64,000 bases of DNA from a virus, in IMG/VR virus record IMGVR_UViG_3300021424_000015, positions 19,559-83,558 of that record, one strand, 5' to 3'. Numbering within the stretch: the stretch's first letter is position 1; the number at the start of each line of letters is the position of its first letter. Of this stretch, positions 44,162 through 53,206 are shown piece after piece. The notes under the pieces are model-generated. The model was given only the letters and a program-made list of their open reading frames with translations. It made no database searches and was not told the origin of the DNA. Made by a program: the position numbers and the translations under genes.

Positions 44162-44735
44162 TGATCAGGTTATTGAGGCCGAAAAGTATCTTAAAAAACA
44201 CAAGACTGCTGGAATTCTCAGTAAACACGATGCAATGCCAATGTATGAGCTTTATATATTGGGATATACTTTTGAAGATATATCAAAAAGATACCCATCT
44301 ATCCCATATGGGAAGATACTGTTAACCGCAGCTTTGAGTGGATGGTCTAAGGATAGGGAGGTTGTCGCAGCCTCTCTTTACGATCGTATTAAAACTAGAA
44401 TAGTAAGATCGACAGTTGAACAAGTTGAGTTCCTAACAGACATGATATCTGTTTCAAATGTAGAAACCTCTGAAGAAGTTAGAAAGTATCTTAATGATCC
44501 GGTTGGAAATCCTCCACCCTCTTTTAGAATTAAAACTATAAAAGATTATCAACAAGTAATAGACATGTTGGCCCAGGTAGCTGAATCTGTTAGGGGAATG
44601 GCAAATCCATCAAACGTAAGCAACGATAACAAACAAATACCACAAAATGAAATAAAAAAAATAAGTAAGAAATCAAAATCTTCAAGTGAAGAAGCTGTAA
44701 TATTAGCTGAGTTAGTAGGTGATACAAGTGAGTAA
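44115..44735 (+). CDS. Putative small terminase subunit
   Basis: 206 residues starting with TTG (44115); the text then reads MQKKNLTPREKYGLSNDQVIEAEKYL. A helix-turn-helix-like segment, YILGYTFEDISKRYPSIPYGKILLTAALSGWSKDREV, lies near residue 50-85. The C-terminal ~60 residues are Lys/Ser-rich and probably disordered (IKKISKKSKSSSEE). Its place immediately before the large terminase, overlapping it by 8 bases, is the normal position for the small subunit that recognises packaging sites. The TTG is inside the previous gene and has GGAG at 44103-44106 upstream. Assignment by position and HTH. Confidence 0.5.
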   Translation: MQKKNLTPREKYGLSNDQVIEAEKYLKKHKTAGILSKHDAMPMYELYILGYTFEDISKRYPSIPYGKILLTAALSGWSKDREVVAASLYDRIKTRIVRSTVEQVEFLTDMISVSNVETSEEVRKYLNDPVGNPPPSFRIKTIKDYQQVIDMLAQVAESVRGMANPSNVSNDNKQIPQNEIKKISKKSKSSSEEAVILAELVGDTSE

Positions 44736-47700
44736 ATGCAGTGTGCCCGGTTGTGAAAGAGTGGTTTTAGCAAAAAATTACTGCAAACAACATTATAAAA
44801 AATTCATATCAAGACCTAAGGAAAGAGCTCAAAAAGCAGCCTTGGCAAAGGTTGTTAAAGAAAATAAAGAAATAGAAATAGAAATCAAACCTAAAGAAGC
44901 GATAGAGATAAAAGATCCTCAGATAAAGAGCAATATAAAGTTAACAGCCGAGCAATTAGAGAAGATATTTTTTTCTCCCTGTAGAACTGAGCAAGAATTA
45001 AAAAATTATATTAAATTCTTTTTCGGTCTTCATCTCCCCGATTTTAAGGTATCGAGATACGCGGATACGACGCCCTTCCATGCCATTTGGGAGGTGTATG
45101 ACATAACAGTAAATAAAAACAACCCTAAAAATATCCAAGAAATTCTATATGTTGCAGGACGTGGTAGCGGGAAGTGCGTTTTGCAAGACACTGAGATTCT
45201 TACGCAAAATGGACTTAAACGTGTACAAGACGTCAAGATCGGCGATGTGGTCTGGACAGGCTGGTCCTGGAGATCAGTAGTCCAGACCTTCGACGAGGGA
45301 ATCAAAGACGGAGTCACTTTAATCACCAAGTTTATGAGCAAGCACGGCGTGTGGTCGCTCACTGGTTCTTTAAAGCATCGCGTTCAGGCACTGCATCCAG
45401 AGACCAACAAGATCGACTGGGTATACATGAAAGATCTAACTCCTGGTCAGCTAGTCTATAGATCTATAGAATCCTTGGGCCATCTGGTGGACGTTTCTTC
45501 TAAGGACTACGATCTTGGCTGGGTTGCTGGCTGCATAGTCGGCGACGGTTGTGTGGGCAGAGGAACAAACACGAATATATCTATGTGTGCAAAAGACCCA
45601 GACCAGCTTGTACACTATGTGAGTCTGATAGACAGGCACCTAGGTGTGACGATAAACGTAAATTCCAGCTCTAAGTCTTCTGCTATAAAGAATGCGTCGT
45701 CTTCTACTAAGGCGTTCAGAGACTTCTTTAGGACGTACGTCGAGGGTGAACTCTGCTACTTCAAGAAACTAAAGACATTAGACCACAGTCCAAGCTTCTT
45801 GGCTGGATTCATCTCCGGTCTGATGGAGACCGATGGGTCCAAGGACTCGATCACTCTAGCCAACCCAGAACTCATACAGCAGATAGCCAAGATCCTCAAT
45901 GTCTTCGGCGTGCACTCTGTAATAAATAAGAAGCGGAGAAAAGCGTCGACCACAAAGTTCGTAAAAGATCACATTGTCGAGTATCACTCGGTTGAGTACA
46001 AAACCCCGCTTCCAGAGTATGTAATGCCGCTTTTCTCTAAGCGCGATGCCTTTAAGGCGCACGCCGTCAAGATGAACGAACAGTTCCGATATCCTTCTAA
46101 GCTCATAAAGTCTTTTGCGGACCACATAAAGCAAAAATACGAGATCGCAAACGGGTACTGGCGTTTAGAGGCCGGCAAGAAAACTCATTCCGAGATCAAG
46201 TACTCTAAGGATCTCTGGGGATCCGGCGAGAAGTCTAAAGAGTCTTATGTCTATGGCCACAAGATCGACTACTTTATAAGTCTGGCCAACCGCTTAGAAG
46301 AGCACGAGTGGGCAGAGTATCTGTCTTTCATCAGAAAGGGTTGCTACGAGACCGTAGATACCATAACGTTCGGCAAGCACTATTTCTACGATCTAGAGGT
46401 AGACGTCGATCACGCGTACTGGTCGAACGGCTTCATCAGCCATAACACTCTCGGCATGGCTATTGCAGAATTGATGGTTCTACTGCATGATCAAAGAGAC
46501 GTGGTACATGTTGGCGCAATTCTTTCTCAGGCAAAAAGATGCTATGAATATCAGCAGAAGTTTTTATTAAACGATAGAATTAAACCAATCGTTATGCCTC
46601 CTAAGACGCCAGAGGCATCTAGAATTCTTGAAAGAACAACAATGGAAAGATCTACGTTTAATGTATCTGGCGAAAAGATAACATTAGAAGTTCTTCCGTG
46701 TACATTGAAAGCATTAAACGGCCCACACGTTCCACTTGTTGTAGTTGATGAGATCGATACAGTATCTGGCGAGTCTGTCAAGGCATATAAGGAAATATCT
46801 GGAATGCTTGACTCAAAAAGAGGAAAAAGACCTCTTCGTGTTGGTATTTCGACTAGAAAAACTAGATACGGTCTGATGAATCAAGCTATTGAAAATGCAG
46901 AAAAACAAGGAAGAAATGTAAGAAGATGGACTGCATTTGAGTTTACAGAAAGATGTCCAGATTCAAGATCTGGAACTTCTAAAATAGAATTATTTATTGA
47001 TCAAAATTCTTTTGATGTCAGAACAAGAAATGATTATGAAAGATTAGCAACTCAAAAACAAAAAGACTATGAAAGACATGAGATGTTTGAAGGGTGCTTG
47101 AAATGTCCACTTGCACCAATATGCTTAGGTGATGCTAAAAAACAATCTTCTAAATCATCAATGTTAAAATCGATTGATGAACTTGCTCAAAAAGTCTTAT
47201 CAGAAGGACCAGATTGGGCAATGGCTCAGCTTATGAATTTAAAACCAAGTGTAGAAGGAATTATATATAAAGAATTTGATGAAAGAACCCATGTCAAAAC
47301 ATGGAATCAAATGTGGCTTATTTTAACTGGTAAAGAGTTCCCTGGCGAGTGTGATCATGATATTTTTATAAAAAAATGTCACTCAATGGGACTTCAAGCA
47401 TATGCAGGAATCGACTGGGGTTGGTCTAATCCACATACTTTGGTTGTATTTTTTGTAGACAGTAGAGAAAATATATATGTAGTTAGATGCGATGGTCAAA
47501 CATACATATCAAGACCGGCATGGATGCATATAGTAAAACATAAATGGCATAATAACTATAGAATTCAATTATATTTTCCTGATATGGCAGACCCAGGTGA
47601 TGCTCAGGAAATGAGAAAAATGGGTCTTCCGACTACAACTAACTCAGAAAAATCAAATATCAATGCAGGTGTTCAAGTTATTAAAAAATGGTTAAGAACA

Positions 47701-48108
47701 CCAGGATCCAATGAGGCCAAGATATTTTTTGCAGCTGAAACATGTAAGCCAATAATACAGGAATTTCAATTATATCATTTTAAAGCAGATGCAGCTGGAA
47801 ACATGACAGATGACCCAGACACAGAACATGATCACTGGCTCGACGCATTAAGATACTCTTTAATTAATTTATTTGGTAAAAATACTATAGTATTAGGATC
47901 TGCTGGCGTTGATATGGATGTTTCTAAAATAGTTGACTCTAGAGGTCATTTTATAAAACCACCTACTCCAGAGGAGTACGCAAAAGTTAATAATATACCT
48001 TTTAATTCAGAGTATTCTACTGATAATATAGGTAAAATAGGAAGGCTATCTGAATTAGATGAAGACAGCGAACAATCTTCTGAAGGTGGCTTTCTTTGGA
48101 CTATGTAA
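44728..48108 (+). CDS. Large terminase subunit interrupted by an intein
   Basis: 1,126-residue precursor; 702 after splicing. I chose GTG 44728 (AGG nine bases upstream) over GTG 44719. The N-terminus holds a zinc-finger-like C-x5-C-x9-C-x3-H (CSVPGC ... YCKQH). Walker A is GRGSGK (144-149), then the intein C150-N573, then T574, restoring GKT. Walker B VPLVVVDEID has D674-E675. The nuclease domain has GIDWGW (D896) and DHWLDAL (D1039). The ATPase translocates DNA and the RNase H-type nuclease cuts it. A Cys cluster (CLKCPLAPIC) near 790 might bind zinc. The product meets the portal made from the next gene, 30 bases downstream. Confidence 0.85.
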   Translation: MSKCSVPGCERVVLAKNYCKQHYKKFISRPKERAQKAALAKVVKENKEIEIEIKPKEAIEIKDPQIKSNIKLTAEQLEKIFFSPCRTEQELKNYIKFFFGLHLPDFKVSRYADTTPFHAIWEVYDITVNKNNPKNIQEILYVAGRGSGKCVLQDTEILTQNGLKRVQDVKIGDVVWTGWSWRSVVQTFDEGIKDGVTLITKFMSKHGVWSLTGSLKHRVQALHPETNKIDWVYMKDLTPGQLVYRSIESLGHLVDVSSKDYDLGWVAGCIVGDGCVGRGTNTNISMCAKDPDQLVHYVSLIDRHLGVTINVNSSSKSSAIKNASSSTKAFRDFFRTYVEGELCYFKKLKTLDHSPSFLAGFISGLMETDGSKDSITLANPELIQQIAKILNVFGVHSVINKKRRKASTTKFVKDHIVEYHSVEYKTPLPEYVMPLFSKRDAFKAHAVKMNEQFRYPSKLIKSFADHIKQKYEIANGYWRLEAGKKTHSEIKYSKDLWGSGEKSKESYVYGHKIDYFISLANRLEEHEWAEYLSFIRKGCYETVDTITFGKHYFYDLEVDVDHAYWSNGFISHNTLGMAIAELMVLLHDQRDVVHVGAILSQAKRCYEYQQKFLLNDRIKPIVMPPKTPEASRILERTTMERSTFNVSGEKITLEVLPCTLKALNGPHVPLVVVDEIDTVSGESVKAYKEISGMLDSKRGKRPLRVGISTRKTRYGLMNQAIENAEKQGRNVRRWTAFEFTERCPDSRSGTSKIELFIDQNSFDVRTRNDYERLATQKQKDYERHEMFEGCLKCPLAPICLGDAKKQSSKSSMLKSIDELAQKVLSEGPDWAMAQLMNLKPSVEGIIYKEFDERTHVKTWNQMWLILTGKEFPGECDHDIFIKKCHSMGLQAYAGIDWGWSNPHTLVVFFVDSRENIYVVRCDGQTYISRPAWMHIVKHKWHNNYRIQLYFPDMADPGDAQEMRKMGLPTTTNSEKSNINAGVQVIKKWLRTPGSNEAKIFFAAETCKPIIQEFQLYHFKADAAGNMTDDPDTEHDHWLDALRYSLINLFGKNTIVLGSAGVDMDVSKIVDSRGHFIKPPTPEEYAKVNNIPFNSEYSTDNIGKIGRLSELDEDSEQSSEGGFLWTM
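45175..46446 (+). other. Intein with LAGLIDADG homing endonuclease inside TerL
   Basis: 424 residues, starting at Cys after GRGSGK and ending FISHN before Thr. Splicing blocks: A, CVLQDTEILTQNGLKRV; B, GSLKHRV (His present); F, FYDLEVDVDHAYW; G, GFISHN. Two LAGLIDADG motifs: LGWVAGCIVGDG (near 263) and FLAGFISGLMETDG (near 357), both with acidic catalytic residues, so a homing nuclease is likely active. The DNA is visibly richer in G and C, and prefers CTC/AAG/GTC-type codons, than the AT-rich flanks, which points to recent horizontal entry. Insertion in the P-loop is a favoured intein site because the nucleotide sequence there is invariant and its disruption is lethal unless spliced. Confidence 0.9.
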
Positions 48109-48138
48109 TCCGGTATGATATATAAGGGGATTTTGTAA

Positions 48139-50082
48139 ATGTCATGGTTTGAAGATTTAAAAAAATCAATACAAGACCGTCTTGTAGAAGATATCGAGCA
48201 AATGACCAAAGCAGACGCAGATAAACTTCCAGAGAAGCCACAATCAGAAAATCAAGAATCAGGTCTTGTAAGAGGTAAGGCGATATTAACAGACCCTTAT
48301 TTTGAACAAGCAAGTAATAATTATTTTCTTTCAAAAAATAAAATAAGCAGAATATCAAATAGAACTCTTAGAGACATGTCTCAAAGAGATTGGCTTGTTA
48401 GCACAATCTTACAAATAAGAGCAGATACTGTTTTAAGATTTTCAAGACGTCCAGAGCGCAGATACGATATGGGTTTTCGTGTCGTCAAAAGAGATCACAG
48501 CGAGTCATTGTCTGAACAAGATATTGATAATATAAATATGTTGGAAAGTTATATATATAATTGTGGCAGAACTGAAAATGTCCCCAAAGGACAAGAAATG
48601 CTTTTAGGTGAATTTTTAAAATTAATAGTTAGAGATGGTCTTACTTTTGGATATGTGGCAGTTGAAAAAGTCTTAACAAGAACCGGGGCTCTTCATCGCT
48701 TCAGACCTCTTCCTGCTGAAACAATGTACTTAATAAATCAAGCAATCAATAAAACAGTTGTAGAAGATCAAGTTAAAACTGCAATCAATATGTATCATAC
48801 TAAAAAAAGCGACAATGATCCAAGGGCGGATGGGTATCTTGCGCCTAGAGAAATAGATTATTATAAGTATGTTCAATTATCAACAGACAATAGAGTTTTA
48901 AATGCCTTTGGTGATGAAGACATGGTGTTTAAATTATTTAATCCACAAAACTATGCTGACTCTAATGGATATTGCATATCTGTAGTTGAGCAGGCAATCA
49001 TAATGATAACAAATCATCTAAATATAGAGGCATATAATGCTAATTTTTTTACACATGGATATGCTGCAAGGGGTATTCTTCATTTAAAAGGTGCTGTTAC
49101 TCAAAATACTCTTGCTTCTTTTAGAAGACAATTTTACAACACAATATCCGGATCCGCAAATGCTTGGAGAACTCCAATTGTTGCAGGCCTTGATGATGTT
49201 CAATGGGTTCCAATGTCGGGTTCTGCACGTGAGATGGAGTATATAAATTTTAATTCTCATATAATGAGAGCTATTTGCGCACAATTTCAAATAGATCCAA
49301 TAGAAGTTGGATTAGATTATCTTACAACGGCAAACGGCAGAGCAAGTGCACAAGCTAAAGAATCTGGTCAATTTAAAATAACATACTCTCGTGAACGAGG
49401 TCTAATTCCCATATTAATGCTTGTTGAAGACTTATTTAATCAAGATATCCTACCTGCTTTAGACAAAGATCTTGCAGATAAATATAAATTTAAATTTGTT
49501 GGATACACAGATGACACGGCAATGACTGATATAAGTCTTCGTCAGGCACAGATGACAGTTTTTTCTTCAATGAATGATCTTCTTCACAATGAAGAAAAAA
49601 CACAAATAAACCACCCCGCTGCAAATCTTCCATTGAATCAATCTTTTTGGAATCTTGTTGAAAAAAACATGACCCGTGGAGAGATTCGTGAATTTTTCTT
49701 TGGAGATAAGGGAGCATCTAAAAGACCAGAGTTGCAATATCTTCCATCGGATCCGGCATTTTTATCTTGGAATCAGTTAATGATGACAATTAATGTTCAA
49801 CAACAACAAAAAGAAATACAAAAACAACAACAGCAACAACAGCAACAAATGCAACAACAACAAATAAAACTTCAAGAAAGTCAAGAACAAAGAGAACAAG
49901 AAGCGCATGATCATCAGATATCTGAGTCTAAACAAGAGCAAGCAAACTCTGTTGTAAGATCTCAAGATCTTTCTAGTCTACAAGATTTGGCTAGACAATA
50001 CGGTGCCACAAAAGCAACAAACATAGGCGGAAAAGAATTAAAAAATCCAATAAATACCCTTGAAGAAATAGAAAAAAAATAA
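48139..50082 (+). CDS. Portal protein
   Basis: 647 residues, 30 bases after the terminase. Text typical of SPP1/SPO1-type portals: ISNRTLRDMSQRDWLVSTILQIRADTVL at the N-terminus, YVAVEKVLTRTGALHRFRPLPAETM, NHLNIEAYNANFFTHGYAARGILHLKG and IDPIEVGLDY in the clip and stem. The C-terminus has a glutamine-rich stretch near residues 554-578 (QQQQKEIQKQQQQQ and QMQQQQ) encoded by CAA/CAG repeats, then charged helices. It forms the dodecameric channel for DNA entry. Call rests on order plus pattern. Confidence 0.75.
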   Translation: MSWFEDLKKSIQDRLVEDIEQMTKADADKLPEKPQSENQESGLVRGKAILTDPYFEQASNNYFLSKNKISRISNRTLRDMSQRDWLVSTILQIRADTVLRFSRRPERRYDMGFRVVKRDHSESLSEQDIDNINMLESYIYNCGRTENVPKGQEMLLGEFLKLIVRDGLTFGYVAVEKVLTRTGALHRFRPLPAETMYLINQAINKTVVEDQVKTAINMYHTKKSDNDPRADGYLAPREIDYYKYVQLSTDNRVLNAFGDEDMVFKLFNPQNYADSNGYCISVVEQAIIMITNHLNIEAYNANFFTHGYAARGILHLKGAVTQNTLASFRRQFYNTISGSANAWRTPIVAGLDDVQWVPMSGSAREMEYINFNSHIMRAICAQFQIDPIEVGLDYLTTANGRASAQAKESGQFKITYSRERGLIPILMLVEDLFNQDILPALDKDLADKYKFKFVGYTDDTAMTDISLRQAQMTVFSSMNDLLHNEEKTQINHPAANLPLNQSFWNLVEKNMTRGEIREFFFGDKGASKRPELQYLPSDPAFLSWNQLMMTINVQQQQKEIQKQQQQQQQQMQQQQIKLQESQEQREQEAHDHQISESKQEQANSVVRSQDLSSLQDLARQYGATKATNIGGKELKNPINTLEEIEKK

Positions 50083-50137
50083 ACTAAAATAATAATACAT
50101 AAAAGTATAATATTTATATCTGCAGGAGATTATAAAT

Positions 50138-50977
50138 ATGACTTTTGTAATAATTGAAGGTCTCGATCGAACTGCAAAGACAACGCTTGCTGGTCTTTAT
50201 AATAAAAAAGGCTATAAAACAGTTCATTTTTCCGCCCCGGATAAGAAATATTTTCAAACCGGATACTCAGGTCCTTCTTATTTAGAAGATCTTGTGGAAA
50301 TGTTTGTTTCTTTATCTGGACAGGATGTTGTCTTTGATAGATCTCATTACGGTGAATTAATATGGCCTTATGTCTACAACAGAAGACCATTGTTAAATCA
50401 TTTTGACTTAGAGATCTTAAGAGAAATTGAATCTCAAAATAAAACAGAATATATATTAATGCATGATCCAAATATAGAATCTCATTGGAGAAGATGTCTT
50501 CAGTATAAAGAGCCATTAACACGAACACAATTTGATTCAGCTAGATCTATGTTTAATGATATGGCTAATCAATATGATTTTGTACAATTAACAATAGAAG
50601 ATGTGGAAAATAAAATAGGAATGTCTTTACTTGAAAAAGAGAAAGAAAAAATACAAATCTCAGATGCAGAGATGGCGTCATCGAAGAGCGAAGATACGGA
50701 TGTGGTTTCTATTAGAAAAAATAAAAGTGATATGTTACTTTCTCCCGAGCAATTAAAATTAGCAGAAGCAAATGCTATAAATCAAATTTTAATTGGAAGA
50801 ATAGTAAAGAAAAAAGGTGATCATTTTGATTCAATAGAACAAAAAATAAGAGATTTCTTGAATAATGAATTATCAAATTTACTGGGAACTACAATAAAAA
50901 ACAATAATAATTTATTTTCTAATGAAGAAATAGATTTTTTAAAAGCAGTTGTTAAAAGAATGAAGGAGAAAAAATGA
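50138..50977 (+). CDS. P-loop kinase, thymidylate/nucleoside kinase-like
   Basis: 279 residues, AGGAG upstream. The P-loop is FVIIEGLDRTAKTTL, resembling the GLDRAGKST of thymidylate kinases with Ala in place of Gly. VVFDRSHYGELIWPYVY matches the DR.H.SE.vyg motif, and LREIE...YILMHDP and the LID-like WRRCLQYKEP follow. The first ~165 residues are kinase; the remaining ~115 are an unrecognised helical extension. It could phosphorylate a nucleotide or polynucleotide end. Finding it between portal and head genes is unusual. The next gene overlaps by 4 bases (ATGA). Confidence 0.6.
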   Translation: MTFVIIEGLDRTAKTTLAGLYNKKGYKTVHFSAPDKKYFQTGYSGPSYLEDLVEMFVSLSGQDVVFDRSHYGELIWPYVYNRRPLLNHFDLEILREIESQNKTEYILMHDPNIESHWRRCLQYKEPLTRTQFDSARSMFNDMANQYDFVQLTIEDVENKIGMSLLEKEKEKIQISDAEMASSKSEDTDVVSIRKNKSDMLLSPEQLKLAEANAINQILIGRIVKKKGDHFDSIEQKIRDFLNNELSNLLGTTIKNNNNLFSNEEIDFLKAVVKRMKEKK

Positions 50978-51519
50978 AGATGGTAAATCAACAAAAAACA
51001 AATCAAATACAAAGAATTGAAACTTTAGAAAAACATATTGAAAATTTATCAATGGCACTTAGAGTAAACCAAATACTATTAAAGCAAACAATAGACCAAT
51101 TGCAGCCAATGCAATCAGAGCTAAAGACAAACACTAGTATACTTAGTGATTTTCAATATAGGGTTCTTGGATTGCAAAAATATCTTCCAATAAATAACGA
51201 GGAGCTAACTTCTATTGTCAATGAATTAAAATCAACAGACTGGGATCGAGCATCTGACAAAGATGATTTAGATAAAAAACTTGAAAAAAAAGAATTTGTT
51301 TCATCAAAAAATGACATAGTTATAATATCTTCTGTTGTATTGGAAGGAGAAAATGTTAAAGGCGGTATATTTAGATCAAAGATAAAATTAGAAGAAGCAG
51401 GCCAAGGTCTTGTTGATGTTCTTTTAAATAAAAAAGTAGGAGAAACAGTAGAGGCTGTGTTAAACGATGAGAAACATTTAGTAAGTTTATTAGGTGTTAG
51501 GACTACGAATTTAGAATGA
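50974..51519 (+). CDS. Coiled-coil protein in the head module, unknown
   Basis: 181 residues. Overlaps the kinase stop as ATGA (a second ATG at 50980 is possible). Residues ~8-60 form a coiled coil (IQRIETLEKHIENLSMALRVNQILLKQTIDQL). The C-terminal ~70 residues (IFRSKIKLEEAGQGLVDVLLNKKVGETVEAVL) are beta-rich and resemble a small barrel such as the second domain of GreA-like proteins, though no motif is diagnostic. The next gene also overlaps as ATGA, so this is part of a coupled run. Confidence 0.45.
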   Translation: MKMVNQQKTNQIQRIETLEKHIENLSMALRVNQILLKQTIDQLQPMQSELKTNTSILSDFQYRVLGLQKYLPINNEELTSIVNELKSTDWDRASDKDDLDKKLEKKEFVSSKNDIVIISSVVLEGENVKGGIFRSKIKLEEAGQGLVDVLLNKKVGETVEAVLNDEKHLVSLLGVRTTNLE

Positions 51520-51932
51520 ATGATACTAAAGAAAGATTTGATAAAAAATGCCCACGTCAGTTGAAAGACTATCCTAAGGGATATTGTCCATTAGCTGTTA
51601 TTCGCCTAAAATGGCTTAGATCTCTTGGTAGAGAGCCAACTGAAGAAGAAGAACTCAATGCTCCTGGGTGCAATTGGGCAATTAATCATCAAATGTCTAG
51701 TTATTGTTGGTTTGTTTATGAAACAAAATTTATGCCAGATTCTCCTGTATCCGATGTTGAAATAGCTGCTGCTTTAAACATTTCTATAGAAACAGTAAAA
51801 CAAGTTGCAGATTCTGCAATGTCAAAAGTGCAATCTTCTGAACTCGTGGTAGAACTAAAGAAGACTTTAGACGGGGAGTCTATCGTTGATGAAGTTCTCG
51901 GAGTTGAAGATGAAGCAATCTATTGCGAATAA
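51516..51932 (+). CDS. Putative DNA-binding protein with Cys cluster and HTH
   Basis: 138 residues. ATG overlaps the preceding TGA by 4 bases (ATGA). Four Cys (KKCPRQ, GYCPLA, APGCNW, SSYCWF) could hold a zinc ion. A helix-turn-helix lies near residue 88-110 (SDVEIAAALNISIETVKQVADSAMSKV), the region-4-like pattern of sigma-type recognition helices. The C-terminus is acidic. It may be a transcription regulator or packaging-site binder. Overlaps the next ORF. Confidence 0.45.
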   Translation: MNDTKERFDKKCPRQLKDYPKGYCPLAVIRLKWLRSLGREPTEEEELNAPGCNWAINHQMSSYCWFVYETKFMPDSPVSDVEIAAALNISIETVKQVADSAMSKVQSSELVVELKKTLDGESIVDEVLGVEDEAIYCE

Positions 51933-52176
51933 AGATTTAAAATCTAAAAATCTTCCAGAGATTCAATTAAAAAATCAAGAATTAGAAGAAGATGAAGAAT
52001 TAGAAGAAAGTCAAGAATTAGAAGAAGATGAAGAATTAGAAGATTTAGAAGATTTAGATTTAATGAACCCTTCTGATTTTATTGAATTAATAAGCAATAA
52101 TTATATATGTAGAAAAAACACTGGAAGATCTAGATTAAAACTCCACCCTAGTAAAATAAATATAAAAAATTACTAG
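51910..52176 (+). CDS. Acidic low-complexity protein, unknown
   Basis: 88 residues from ATG 51910 (GGAG six bases upstream; the earlier start at 51886 lacks one). A run of repeated LEEDEELEE-type units (about 51990-52060) from tandem DNA repeats precedes NPSDFIELISNNYICRKNTGRSRLKLHPSK. The acidic block may help DNA mimicry or scaffold contacts. No family recognised. It ends just before the protease promoter hairpin. Confidence 0.4.
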   Translation: MKQSIANKDLKSKNLPEIQLKNQELEEDEELEESQELEEDEELEDLEDLDLMNPSDFIELISNNYICRKNTGRSRLKLHPSKINIKNY

Positions 52177-52184
52177 TAATTAAA

Positions 52185-52212
52185 CTAATAAGATCTGATA
52201 CAATCTTATTAG
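52185..52212 (+). promoter_or_regulatory. Hairpin overlapping promoter and leader of protease-capsid block
   Basis: CTAATAAGAT (52185-52194), 8-base loop, ATCTTATTAG (52203-52212): a perfect 10-bp inverted repeat. Inside it, TGATACAAT (52196-52204) is an extended -10 in the loop. The RNA or DNA hairpin stops 2 bases before the AAAGGGAG ribosome-binding site of the protease gene. It could be a promoter with operator symmetry or a translational control stem. Confidence 0.5.
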
Positions 52213-52224
52213 AAAGGGAGTTTT

Positions 52225-53106
52225 ATGGCTACTAAATTTGATGCGGTTGCAGGATCTGAGTTAAGAGACATTCAAGGAGAAATTCTAGATGTCAAAGGCG
52301 CAGATATTTCAGAATTAGAAGCTGGTCAAGGAATTGTTAACGACAACCATAGCAATAAGCTACCCGATGTCATCGGTAGAGTAACTGGTGCAAAAAAAAT
52401 ATTTAAAGTAGAAGATTGCGAAAGTGATCGTCAAAAATATTTTTGGAATAAAATAAAAGCTCCATATATATATGTTACAGGTGAACTTTTTGACGATGAA
52501 GACCATAGATCAGCAAGGGCAGCGGCGGCTATATTAAGACATCAGCACAAAACAGATTCTCCACTTAAGCTAAAGTGCTCCGTAGAAGGAGGTATAGTAG
52601 AAAGAGGCGAGAAAGACGATAGAATTTTAAAAAGAACAAAAATTAAAGGTTTAGCATTGACCTTTACTCCAGCCAATAATGCAACTCTTGTTGAGGGAGT
52701 TGATTTAAATAAAAGCAATAATCCACAAGAATTTGAATTAATAAAATCAATATCTCATCTAGCGAGAAAAGATGTTCCCTCTTTTATAGAAATGGCTGAT
52801 ACATTATCTGAAATTAAAATATTATCAAATGTAGAAAAAATAAAAGAAACAATATTAACTTTAAAAAAAAATAACATAAATAAAGCATTAGTCGCTGGAT
52901 ATGGCTCAGCAGGATCTCCGACAAGCCTAACTGGCGGCGGCGTTTTTCAAACTGAATCTATTGATACAAAATCAAATAAAAATCAGTATATAGAATGTCC
53001 ATCATGTGGTAAAGAGCAACCATATGTTGTATATCAAGTTAAATGTCGATCTTGTAATAAGCATTTTCCATTTGACACATTAGCTAAGTTCTTTATAAAT
53101 AAATAG
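52225..53106 (+). CDS. Prohead maturation serine protease
   Basis: 293 residues. The chymotrypsin-unrelated herpes/HK97-type protease layout is visible: DNHSNKLPDVIGRV with catalytic His 42, then YVTGELFDDEDHRSARAAAAIL, and KCSVEGG with Ser 119. The C-terminal half has a spacer, then residues 219-245, which match 22 of 27 residues of the major capsid N-terminus without gaps. After that comes a zinc ribbon (CPSCGKEQ ... CRSC). The enzyme cuts scaffold and capsid N-termini during maturation and usually destroys itself. Gene order protease, decoration, scaffold, major capsid fits. Confidence 0.75.
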   Translation: MATKFDAVAGSELRDIQGEILDVKGADISELEAGQGIVNDNHSNKLPDVIGRVTGAKKIFKVEDCESDRQKYFWNKIKAPYIYVTGELFDDEDHRSARAAAAILRHQHKTDSPLKLKCSVEGGIVERGEKDDRILKRTKIKGLALTFTPANNATLVEGVDLNKSNNPQEFELIKSISHLARKDVPSFIEMADTLSEIKILSNVEKIKETILTLKKNNINKALVAGYGSAGSPTSLTGGGVFQTESIDTKSNKNQYIECPSCGKEQPYVVYQVKCRSCNKHFPFDTLAKFFINK

Positions 53107-53206
53107 TTGTAATTAATTGATATTATTAAAGTCACGTTTAACTATAATAATATGGTATATTTAAGTATTGTCGTGGATGGTTTGCATTTGATAAAAGGAG
53201 CAAAAC

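Noticed and set aside
45030-46178. Several minus-strand ORFs across the intein
   Set aside because: They arise from the higher GC content and lack start signals; the plus-strand intein frame is complete with all splice and nuclease motifs.
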